This document shows positions 19,154 to 28,437 of a stretch of 64,000 nt of DNA, in pieces (positions within the stretch are counted from its first letter, which is position 1; each line of letters opens with the position of its first letter). A program made the position numbers and the translations under genes. A model generated the notes under the pieces. That model was not told the DNA's origin. It ran no database searches and saw only the letters and a list, made by a program, of their open reading frames with translations. The DNA lies in contig NZ_CP092483.1 of the NCBI RefSeq assembly GCF_022429625.1, positions 1,922,001 through 1,986,000 on the forward strand, given 5' to 3'. The DNA comes from Devosia lacusdianchii. Lineage in GTDB: Bacteria; Pseudomonadota; Alphaproteobacteria; Rhizobiales; Devosiaceae.

Positions 19154-20434
19154 ATGCCCAGCCCGCTCCCGCCCGCCCTCACCATCGTTCCGCCCAATCG
19201 CCCGCTGATCGGCCGCGTTTCGCCTCCCGGATCGAAGTCCATCACCAATCGTGCACTGCTGCTGGCGGCGCTTGCCAACGGCACCAGCCGCCTGACCGGC
19301 GCGCTGAAGAGCAAGGACACGACGCTGATGGCCGCCGCTTTGCGGCAGATGGGCGTGACTGTCGAAGAACCGGACGCGACGAGCTTCGTCGTCACCAGCA
19401 CCGGCCGCCTGCAGCGGCCCGAGGGGCCGCTCTTCCTCGGCAATGCTGGCACGGCGACGCGCTTTCTCACCGCCGCCGTCGCCACGGTCGATGGTGAGGT
19501 GATTGTCGATGGCGACGACGAAATGCGCCTGCGCCCGATCGGTCCGCTGGTCACGGCGTTGCAGTCGCTCGGCATCCACGCCACCAGCCCCACTGGTTGC
19601 CCGCCGGTTACCATTCGGGGCAAGGGCAGCTTCGGCCAGGGGCGCGTCGAGATCGACGCCGGCCTATCGAGCCAATACGTCTCCGCTCTGTTGATGGCCG
19701 CGCCGCTTGGCGATGGGCCCATCACCGTGGCGCTGACTGGCAGCGATATCGGCGCACGCGGCTATGTAGACCTTACGCTTGCCGCCATGCGCAGCTTCGG
19801 CGCGACAGTGGAGCAGCTTGATGCCGGGACGTGGCTGGTGCAGCCCACCGGATATGTTGCCGCCGACCTTCTCGTCGAACCCGACGCCTCCGCCGCCACC
19901 TATCTCTGGGGCGCAGAGGTGTTGACCGGTGGCCGGATCGACCTTGGCGTCGCGCCTGATGCCTTCACCCAGCCAGACGCTGCGGCGCAGGCGGTGATCG
20001 CCCAGTTTCCTGATATGCCTGACGTCATCGATGGCTCGCAGATGCAGGACGCGGTGCCGACTATTGCGGTACTCGCCGCATTCAACAACCGTCCGGTCCG
20101 CTTCGTCGGCATCGCCAACCTGCGCGTCAAGGAAACCGACCGCATCCGCGCCGTGGCCAATGAACTCAACCGCATTCTGCCCGGCCTCGCCACAGAAGAA
20201 GGCGACGACCTTCTGGTCGCTTCCGACCCGCACCTGCCGCAGAAGCTGGCGGGTCGCAATACGCGCACCCGGATCGAGACCTACCACGACCACCGCATCG
20301 CCATGAGCTTCGCCTTGGCGGGCCTCAAGCTACCAGGCATCACCATTCTCGACCCCGCATGCAGCGGCAAGACCTATCCCGCCTACTGGGACATGCTCGA
20401 AGGCCTTGGCGTGGAACTGACGCCCTCCGGTTAG
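19154..20434 (+). CDS. aroA: 3-phosphoshikimate 1-carboxyvinyltransferase (EPSP synthase)
   Basis: 426 residues; joins shikimate-3-phosphate and PEP in the shikimate pathway. Key blocks are PPGSKSITNRALLLAA near residue 24, LFLGNAGTATRFLTAA near 93, RVKETDRIRAV and TYHDHRIAMSF near the C-terminus. Relative to E. coli, the position of Pro101 is Phe104 here, while the glycine equivalent to Gly96 is kept (Gly99). The start ATG has only a weak ribosome binding site, so a different start is possible. Confidence 0.95.
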   Translation: MPSPLPPALTIVPPNRPLIGRVSPPGSKSITNRALLLAALANGTSRLTGALKSKDTTLMAAALRQMGVTVEEPDATSFVVTSTGRLQRPEGPLFLGNAGTATRFLTAAVATVDGEVIVDGDDEMRLRPIGPLVTALQSLGIHATSPTGCPPVTIRGKGSFGQGRVEIDAGLSSQYVSALLMAAPLGDGPITVALTGSDIGARGYVDLTLAAMRSFGATVEQLDAGTWLVQPTGYVAADLLVEPDASAATYLWGAEVLTGGRIDLGVAPDAFTQPDAAAQAVIAQFPDMPDVIDGSQMQDAVPTIAVLAAFNNRPVRFVGIANLRVKETDRIRAVANELNRILPGLATEEGDDLLVASDPHLPQKLAGRNTRTRIETYHDHRIAMSFALAGLKLPGITILDPACSGKTYPAYWDMLEGLGVELTPSG

Positions 20435-20525
20435 TGCCGGTAGCAGGACCTGGCCAGTATCTGCGCGAATGACGTCGTGGCGGGGCTTGGGTGCTTAGGC
20501 AGCTTCGGCCTGACGCCCAACAGGC

Positions 20526-21593
20526 CTATGCCGCGGAGGCGCCTGCTGCGGCTGGCGTATCCAGGTTCACCAGATCGACCTCGGTGATGACGCGATTGCG
20601 GCCGGCGCGCTTGGCGGCATAGAGGCAGCGGTCCGCGCGCTCGATCAGCGTCGCGGCTGTGTCGTCCGGACGGAACGCGGCCACGCCAAACGAGGCGGTG
20701 ATGCGCCCCAGCTTCTCGTTGGTCGACCGCTTGAGCAATTCCTTGGCCTGGATAGCCTTGCGGATATTCTCGGCGACGATCACCGCACCCTCGATATCGG
20801 TAGACGGCAGGATAGCAACGAACTCCTCACCACCATAACGCGCGGCCAAATCCTTGCCCTTGATGTTCGATTTGAGCGTCATGGCCACAAGGCGCAACAC
20901 CTGGTCACCGGTCTGGTGGCCATAGGTGTCGTTGAAATTCTTGAAATGATCGATATCAACCAGCATCAGGCAGAGCGGGTCGTTGCTCGCTGCGGCCTCA
21001 GCGATCGCCGTCTCCATGCCCTCATCGAAGCTCTTGCGATTGGCGATCTTGGTCAGCGGATCGAGCATGGACTCGCGGCGAACGTCGTCGAGATCGCGCT
21101 GCAGCAGCGCGATATCGTCGCGCGAGGCCACCAGCTTTTCTTCGAGCGACCGGTTGGTCTCCTGCATCCGACGGGTTTCCGTCAGCAATCGGCCCGCCAG
21201 CGCCCGCAAGTCGGCAATGGAAATCTCGCGCTCCAGGTCCCCGCTGGCCGACTGCAACGAGCCTGAATAGGCATTCGCCGTGGTCATGGCCGTGTCGATG
21301 GCACTGTGAACCGCTTCGATGCGCGCATGCATGCGCTCCGACACGTTCGACATGCGATCGTTGACGTCGGATTTCAGGAACTCGTTATAGAGGGTTTCCG
21401 CCAAGTCCATGGACGGCGAACCGCCACTCCGGAACAGCGCATTTATGCGGTTGTTCAGCGTCGGGTTGACGCCTGTCGCATACGTATAGAGCAACTCGTA
21501 AAATTGCGGATAGGGAGGAATCCCACTGCGCTTCAGCAGATCAAATGCCGAATTGGCATAACCCAGGGCGCGTTTGAATTCCTGCTCGGACAA
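20526..21593 (-). CDS. Diguanylate cyclase (GGDEF domain)
   Basis: 355 residues from a TTG at 21593, which has AGGGA six bases upstream and gives MSEQEFKRALGY; an ATG/GTG further upstream would add an unlikely basic leader. The N-terminal 180 residues are helical, with a long coiled coil (METNRSLEEKL region) and no obvious sensor or membrane segment. The C-terminal GGDEF domain has the active motif RYGGEEF, so it should make c-di-GMP. The inhibitory I-site, usually RxxD, reads KGKD. The cell probably feeds this signal to PilZ proteins such as those at 31.8-34.8 kb. Confidence 0.92.
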   Translation of the reverse strand: MSEQEFKRALGYANSAFDLLKRSGIPPYPQFYELLYTYATGVNPTLNNRINALFRSGGSPSMDLAETLYNEFLKSDVNDRMSNVSERMHARIEAVHSAIDTAMTTANAYSGSLQSASGDLEREISIADLRALAGRLLTETRRMQETNRSLEEKLVASRDDIALLQRDLDDVRRESMLDPLTKIANRKSFDEGMETAIAEAAASNDPLCLMLVDIDHFKNFNDTYGHQTGDQVLRLVAMTLKSNIKGKDLAARYGGEEFVAILPSTDIEGAVIVAENIRKAIQAKELLKRSTNEKLGRITASFGVAAFRPDDTAATLIERADRCLYAAKRAGRNRVITEVDLVNLDTPAAAGASAA

Positions 21594-21740
21594 TTGCTTC
21601 CCTCGCGCGCCGTTGCGCCAGAATCGATCGTGCTTTGTCCAGCACAGACCAACCAATCCTTAGATACAGCCCCATAGTTAATGAACACAACTACGAGGCT
21701 GCAATAAAGCGACTGGCTTCACAGCCAAATTGACTTTGGG

Positions 21741-23207
<1,467 letters not shown>

Positions 23208-23512
23208 ATCTGCAAATCCACATGAATAGTGCTACCGGGGCCAGTTCCGGTTCGAGACATTCGAACGGTGCGCCGGGATCGTCGGGTGTGGACTGGGAAG
23301 GCAAACACGCAAACGCGTCCACAACCGGAGCGGCCACCTGACGGGATGCAGCAAGTGCAGGAACGACAGTGCAGCCCTGAGGCACATTCAGCAGAGGCGG
23401 CTTGTCGATACCCAGCCGTCCAACCGGAAATGCTCCAGCGGCGCGGACCATAGCCTAAAGGCCTTGTCTGTCAACGGTCTTGCGGTTGATAGGCTTAATT
23501 GGGCCGCTTGTC
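23208..23512. other. Gap without supported gene upstream of the DEAD-box helicase
   Basis: 305 bases between the metallophosphoesterase stop and the helicase start. An open frame on the minus strand (23200-23451, 83 codons) overlaps the helicase start but has no family resemblance, mixed codon use and no clear ribosome binding site. The gap may hold the helicase promoter and a long 5' leader. Nothing else is visible. Confidence 0.5.
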
Positions 23513-24421
23513 TCAGGCGCCAAGTTCGAGGAGTACGACCTCCGGCCAGTTGCCAAGCCGGACCGGAACGACGGAACACCCCAGCCCGCGAGAAACGATC
23601 AATTCGCGGCCGTCGACGTTGTAGTATCCGGCAGGGTAATGCCGAGACCCGGCCGACGCCGCCCATGGGCGCCAGCCGAAAAGGCTGATCTGGCCGCCAT
23701 GGGTGTGACCGGAGAGAGTGAGGCTGACGCGGTCGGGCACAACGCCAAAGGCAAAGGCGTCAGGCTCGTGAGCCATCAACAGGATAGGTGCCGAGTCCGT
23801 GACCGTTGCCAGCGTCGCATCGATATCATCGAGCCCGGACAAGCGGGCACGGCCGTAGCGGCTGCCCGGCAGGAACGCGAGCTGGTCGTCGAGACCGGCG
23901 AGCCAAAAGGCATGGCCGTCCTTTTCAAGACGGATCGATTGGTTGCGATAGACGGGAATGCCGGCATTGCGGAGCGCTTCGAGCGCCGCGGGCTCACTCG
24001 TTTCGCCACGCTGGAAGCGGTCATCCTCCCAATAGTCGTGGTTGCCGGCGATGGCGTGTAAGCCCAGGGGAGCGCTCAGCCTTGCCAGGGCAGTTGCCCA
24101 GTCGGATGCAGGTATCTCGTCGGCCGCACGGTCCATGCCAGTGATGTAGTCGCCGAGCAGGAGGATCAGGTCGGCGCCAAGCGCCTGCGCGTCGCCACAG
24201 ATGCCCTCGATCCGTGCAGCGTCCATCCAGGGTTCGCAAGCGTGCAGATCGGCGATCACGGCAATGCGGAGATTAAGTCCCGGCGTCCAGTTGCGCGGCG
24301 TGAAGGCATAGCGCGTGATGCGCGGGCGCCCGAACACTTCGACGAACGGATAGGCGACGGCGGCAAGCCCTGCCATCAGGCCGGCGCCAAGAAGCTTCAG
24401 TACGCCTCGCCTAGTAATCAT
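23513..24421 (-). CDS. Metallophosphoesterase with Tat-type signal
   Basis: 302 residues from ATG 24421 (a GTG three codons earlier is possible). The N-terminus MITRRGVLKLLGAG followed by a hydrophobic stretch is a twin-arginine-type signal or anchor, so the enzyme probably faces the periplasm. The calcineurin-like two-metal site is complete: DLHAC, GDYITG, GNHDYW, a later MAHEP and the C-terminal SGHTHGGQ. It resembles the YaeI/YkuE group. The substrate is unknown; YaeI acts in envelope lipid metabolism. Confidence 0.9.
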   Translation of the reverse strand: MITRRGVLKLLGAGLMAGLAAVAYPFVEVFGRPRITRYAFTPRNWTPGLNLRIAVIADLHACEPWMDAARIEGICGDAQALGADLILLLGDYITGMDRAADEIPASDWATALARLSAPLGLHAIAGNHDYWEDDRFQRGETSEPAALEALRNAGIPVYRNQSIRLEKDGHAFWLAGLDDQLAFLPGSRYGRARLSGLDDIDATLATVTDSAPILLMAHEPDAFAFGVVPDRVSLTLSGHTHGGQISLFGWRPWAASAGSRHYPAGYYNVDGRELIVSRGLGCSVVPVRLGNWPEVVLLELGA

Positions 24422-24465
24422 CGTCACCACCCCGCCTGACAGTCAGGCAGGGGGTCCCGCATGCG

Positions 24466-26487
24466 TCAGATATCCAGATCAGTCACGAATGCGGCATTTT
24501 CCTGGATGAAATCGAAGCGCGCCTCGGGCTTGGTACCCATAAGGCGATCGACGCTGACCCGGGTCGCATCGAGGTCATCGCGGACCTTCACCTGCAGCAG
24601 CGTCCGGCTCTTGGGCGACATGGTGGTTTCACGCAGATGCGCGAACGGCATTTCGCCAAGGCCCTTGAAGCGGGTCATGTCGACCTTGCCCTTGCCGGTG
24701 AACTCGGTCGCCATCAGTTCTTCCTTGTGGGCATCATCGCGTGCGTAGAGCGTCTTGCCGCCCTGGGTAATGCGATAGAGCGGCGGCAGCGCCAGATAGA
24801 GATGCCCGCCATCGATCAGCTTGGGCATTTCCTGGAAGAAGAAGGTCATCAGCAGCGATGCGATATGGGCACCGTCCACGTCGGCGTCGGTCATGATAAT
24901 GATCTTGTCGTAGCGCAGGTCATCTTCGCGATAGCGGTCGCGCGTGCCGCAGCCCAGCGCCTGGATCAGGTCGGAGATCAGCTGACTCGCCTGCATCTTC
25001 TCGCGGCTGGCGCCGGCTACGTTGAGGATCTTGCCGCGCAGCGGCAACACGGCCTGGCTGGAGCGGTTGCGCGCCTGCTTGGCGCTGCCACCGGCCGAGT
25101 CGCCCTCGACGATGAACAGTTCAGCGCCCTGTGCCGCCGTCTGCGTGCAGTCCGCCAGCTTGCCGGGCAGGCGCAGCTTGCGCGTGGCGCTGGCGCGGTC
25201 GATTTCCTTTTCCTTGCGACGGCGCAGCCGTTCCTCGGCACGCTCGATCGCCCAATCCATGAGCTTGCCTGCCTGGTTGGGCGAGGCGGCCAGCCAGTGG
25301 TCGAACGCATCGCGCAAGGCGGTATCGACGATGCGTGTCGCTTCGCCCGAGGCCAGCTTGTCCTTGGTCTGGCCCACGAATTCCGGCTCGCGCACGAAGA
25401 CGGACAGCATGGCGCTGCAATGGGCGAAGACGTCGTCGGCGGTCAGGATCGCCGCCTGCTTGTTCTTGGTCAGCTCGGCATAGTTTTTGAGTCCGCGGAG
25501 CAGGGCGGTGCGCAAACCCGCTTCATGGGTGCCTCCATCCGGCGTCGGCACGGTATTGCAGTATGACGAAACGCCGCCATCGCCCAGCGTCCAACCGATC
25601 GCCCATTCGACCGCACCATGGGTGCCGGCCTTGCCGTGGCTGCCGGTAAACAGCTCATCGACGATGCGCGTTTCGCCCTCGACACGCGCCGTCAGGAAGT
25701 CCTTGAGGCCGTCGGGATAGTGGAACACCGCCTTGGCCGGCGCATCTTCCGTCACCAGCGACTCGTCGCAGCTCCAGCGTAGTTCGACGCCGGCGAAGAG
25801 GTACGCCTTGGCCCGCGTCATGCGGTAAAGGCGGGCCGCCGAGAAATGCGCGAGCTCGCCGAAAATCTGCGGGTCGGGATGGAAGCGGGTGGTGGTGCCG
25901 CGGCGGTTCTGCACCCGGCCCAGCGCCTCGATCTCGCCCAGCGGCTTGCCGCGCGAGAAGGTCAGGCGGTGAAGCTGCTGTTCACGCGCCACTTCGACGA
26001 TGAGGCTATCTGACAGCGCATTCACCACCGAAACGCCTACGCCATGAAGACCGCCCGAGGTCTCGTAGGCCTTGGAGTCGAACTTGCCACCGGCATGAAG
26101 CACGGTATGGACGATTTCGAGCGTCGATCGCCCCGGATATTTGGGGTGGTTCTCTACTGGAATGCCGCGGCCATTGTCGGACACTGTGATGAAACCGTCC
26201 GCGCCAAGATGCACCTCGATGCGGGTGGCGTGGCCGGCTATGGCCTCGTCCATGGAATTGTCGATGACTTCGGCGAACAGGTGATGCAGCGCATTGGAAT
26301 CGGTGCCGCCGATATACATGCCGGGCCGTCGACGAACGGGCTCGAGCCCCTCCAGCACCTCGATATCCGCAGCCGAATATGACCCGGGCACGCTCGCGGC
26401 CTTGGCGGCGGATTTGGGCGCCTCCGGCTGAGGGCGCGGGCGCTCGGGCTGATCCCCGCCGCCGAAAAGGTCTTCTGCCTGTGACAT
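24466..26487 (-). CDS. parE: DNA topoisomerase IV subunit B
   Basis: 673 residues, ATPase subunit of the enzyme that decatenates daughter chromosomes. GHKL ATPase motifs are DNSMDEAIAG, DNGRGIPV and GGLHGVGVSVVNALS. The TOPRIM domain shows EGDSAGGSAKQARNR and the acidic DADVDGAHI. The length and the absence of the long insertion seen in many GyrB proteins favour ParE over GyrB. An N-terminal Pro/Ala-rich stretch of about 35 residues precedes the conserved start of the ATPase domain. Confidence 0.95.
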   Translation of the reverse strand: MSQAEDLFGGGDQPERPRPQPEAPKSAAKAASVPGSYSAADIEVLEGLEPVRRRPGMYIGGTDSNALHHLFAEVIDNSMDEAIAGHATRIEVHLGADGFITVSDNGRGIPVENHPKYPGRSTLEIVHTVLHAGGKFDSKAYETSGGLHGVGVSVVNALSDSLIVEVAREQQLHRLTFSRGKPLGEIEALGRVQNRRGTTTRFHPDPQIFGELAHFSAARLYRMTRAKAYLFAGVELRWSCDESLVTEDAPAKAVFHYPDGLKDFLTARVEGETRIVDELFTGSHGKAGTHGAVEWAIGWTLGDGGVSSYCNTVPTPDGGTHEAGLRTALLRGLKNYAELTKNKQAAILTADDVFAHCSAMLSVFVREPEFVGQTKDKLASGEATRIVDTALRDAFDHWLAASPNQAGKLMDWAIERAEERLRRRKEKEIDRASATRKLRLPGKLADCTQTAAQGAELFIVEGDSAGGSAKQARNRSSQAVLPLRGKILNVAGASREKMQASQLISDLIQALGCGTRDRYREDDLRYDKIIIMTDADVDGAHIASLLMTFFFQEMPKLIDGGHLYLALPPLYRITQGGKTLYARDDAHKEELMATEFTGKGKVDMTRFKGLGEMPFAHLRETTMSPKSRTLLQVKVRDDLDATRVSVDRLMGTKPEARFDFIQENAAFVTDLDI

Positions 26488-26702
26488 CCACGTTCCGTTT
26501 CTAACGCCCGAATCGGGCGATTCCGCCTTGTATCATACCCGACGCGCCGTCCGGCACGGGGCAGGACAAGCGCGCGAGCCTTGGTTTCCCCACAAACCTG
26601 AACGGCAGCTGAACGGCCGGTTGCGGCCCGGTTCAACTCGCGCGCGATATCAATGGTGCAAAGGCGACATTCAGCCACCCTCTTTGCCAAGGACCTCTCG
26701 CA

Positions 26703-27173
26703 ATGAACCTCATCAGCACACAGATCAAGACCGTTACGCGTGCGGCCGTTATTGCTCTCGCCCTCGGCGCCACCGCGCTGAGCGCTGCGCCTGCCATGGC
26801 GCAGGACGCACCGAGCGGCTTCAGCCTCGACGTTCCCGGCGCGGCTGCCGCCCCAGGAGCCGGCGCCGAACGTTCCGGCACGTTTGCGCCGGGCGAATAT
26901 TACCCCGATGGCGGCTGGGATGACGACTACTACTATCGCTGCCTGACCAATCGCGAAGTCCGCCGCGGCATCGCCGCCTATGGCTGGAGCCGCGTGGAGA
27001 TCACCCGCGACCTGGGCCGCGACCGCGTCGAAGTCCGCGCCGTCTATCGCAACTGGCTCTATTCCATGCGCGTTGACAAGTGCAGCGGTGAGGTCAACCG
27101 TATTCGCCCGATCCGTCGCGTCAACGGCGGATGGGATGGCGGGTTTGGCCTCGAGTTCAATTTCGGGAACTAG
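26703..27173 (+). CDS. Secreted protein, first of a paralogous pair
   Basis: 156 residues with a Sec signal peptide (cleavage near AMAQ, residue 34), a Gly/Ala/Pro linker, and a C-terminal domain that begins CLTNREVRRGIAAYGW, continues through WLYSMRVDKCSGEV and ends in a Gly-rich tail. Two Cys bracket the domain and probably form a disulfide. The next gene encodes the same domain pattern, so the two arose by duplication. The C-[LM]-T-[ND]-R-x-[VI]-R pattern recurs in alphaproteobacterial PepSY-like or stress-related small secreted proteins, but I cannot name the family. The ATG follows AAGGACC. Confidence 0.75.
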   Translation: MNLISTQIKTVTRAAVIALALGATALSAAPAMAQDAPSGFSLDVPGAAAAPGAGAERSGTFAPGEYYPDGGWDDDYYYRCLTNREVRRGIAAYGWSRVEITRDLGRDRVEVRAVYRNWLYSMRVDKCSGEVNRIRPIRRVNGGWDGGFGLEFNFGN

Positions 27174-27201
27174 TGACGCTCCAGCGTCCAAGGAGTGAAC
27201 T

Positions 27202-27534
27202 ATGACAAAGTTCGCAGCCGTCCTGCTGGCGGCGTTGCTGATCGGAGCGGGCGCCACGGCGCCCGCGCAGTCTCAGTCGCTCAATTTCGGCATCTTCTTC
27301 GGTGATGAACGGTCCGACTTCTACCCTGACAATCCCGAGCCGTTTCTCTGCATGACGGATCGCCAGATCCGCGACACCATCGCCAGCCGCGGCTACGCCG
27401 ATATCGCGCTCAACGTGCCCAACGAGAAGCACATCCAGGTCCGCGCCAGCCGCGACGGCTGGGTCTATCTGCTCGATTTCAACTACTGCACGGGCGAGAT
27501 CGAAGGCCGCCAGAGGCTCCGCGCCGCCAATTAG
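27202..27534 (+). CDS. Secreted protein, second of a paralogous pair
   Basis: 110 residues, signal peptide cleaved near APAQS. The domain reads CMTDRQIRDTIASRGYADI, then WVYLLDFNYCTGEIEG, matching the neighbour's CLTNREVRRGIAAYGWSRV and WLYSMRVDKCSGEV in spacing and Cys positions. AAGGAG stands in front of the ATG, and the two genes are 28 bases apart, so they are likely co-transcribed. Function unknown. Confidence 0.75.
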   Translation: MTKFAAVLLAALLIGAGATAPAQSQSLNFGIFFGDERSDFYPDNPEPFLCMTDRQIRDTIASRGYADIALNVPNEKHIQVRASRDGWVYLLDFNYCTGEIEGRQRLRAAN

Positions 27535-27664
27535 CGGGCCTGATCGAGACAAAACCGTCCCAAGTTCGGGCGCTGCATTTACGTTCCGTTTGCTTCTTGA
27601 AAGCACTTTCTTAAACGCGCGCTGTTAGAACCAGTGACATACGGTTTTTGTCTGGAGTTGCCGT

Positions 27665-27835
27665 ATGCGAGCCGTCAGGGATCTTCGTTCTGCGTATCAG
27701 GTCCCGGCCGGTTCGGTTGCTAACGGTGTTTGGCCGCAAGCCGGGTTTTCAGGTATTGCGTACCGGCTGGCCAAGCTCTCCGTCCCGCGTATTGGGGCGC
27801 TTCTCCTGGTCTCCGCTTTCTTCTATCTCGCCTAG
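27665..27835 (+). CDS. Possible 56-residue protein with hydrophobic C-terminus
   Basis: Short reading frame starting ATG at 27665 with TGGAG eight bases upstream. It begins MRAVRDLRSAYQVPAG and ends in a hydrophobic segment (GALLLVSAFFYLA) directly before the stop, which could be a C-terminal tail anchor. It converges with the gene at 27832, overlapping its stop by four bases. It is short and no homologue is recalled, so it may be spurious. Confidence 0.4.
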   Translation: MRAVRDLRSAYQVPAGSVANGVWPQAGFSGIAYRLAKLSVPRIGALLLVSAFFYLA

Positions 27836-28437
27836 GGCTGCGTGATTTCTTCGGGCGGTCGCGCGCGCACCATCGGCGTCGGTGCGACCGGTGGCTCCTC
27901 GGCTACCGGTTCGACGGGCCCAGCAGCGCTTTCGGGCGCAATCGGGCCACCCTGTGTCAGATTGATCGAAATGCCGAATAGCCGCCATTGCCGGTTGGTG
28001 GGAGCGAACAGCAGGTCGAAATTGACCTGCGTCGGCACCGACGGGAAGAACCCTGCCATACGCAGCATGCCATCCGCTCGAACTTGCGGCAGCACTGTCA
28101 ATTGCGGCTCCAGCACGGCCACGCCGGCCAGATCGAGACCGCTGGCGCGTTGGCTGGCGAATATTTCACCCAATTGCGCTGCCGAGTTGGCCTGAAAGCC
28201 GGGTGAGCCTAGGTCCCGCAACACGGTGTAATTGCCGGTCTTGTTGGCCTGGTCGAGCGCCAGCAGCGCAGTGCGCACTAGGATCAGCACCCCATTGCGA
28301 TCGATATCGGCTGGAACCGGATCGGCAGGCGGCGCGGCTTCTTCGGTCTGCGCCCAAACGCGGCCGAGCTCCGACGGCAGCAACCAACCGCCAGTAATGA
28401 CCAGGGCGGCAGCGGCGATGGACACGCCAAACCGCAT
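27832..28437 (-). CDS. Secreted partner protein coupled to the adhesin (NTF2-like suspected)
   Basis: 201 residues from ATG 28437, which shares one base with the adhesin stop (TGATG), indicating translational coupling; the frame is open further upstream inside the adhesin but in unlikely sequence. The N-terminus is a signal peptide or anchor (FGVSIAAAALVITGGWLLP). A helical-then-beta domain follows (LALDQANKTGNYTVLRDLG ... FDLLFAPTNRQWRLFGISI) that resembles the NTF2 fold by pattern. The C-terminus is Pro-, Ala- and Glu-rich. The gene order adhesin then partner suggests an assembly or quality-control factor for the adhesin, by analogy to SadB for SadA in Salmonella, although the sequences do not look related. 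Confidence 0.7.
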   Translation of the reverse strand: MRFGVSIAAAALVITGGWLLPSELGRVWAQTEEAAPPADPVPADIDRNGVLILVRTALLALDQANKTGNYTVLRDLGSPGFQANSAAQLGEIFASQRASGLDLAGVAVLEPQLTVLPQVRADGMLRMAGFFPSVPTQVNFDLLFAPTNRQWRLFGISINLTQGGPIAPESAAGPVEPVAEEPPVAPTPMVRARPPEEITQP

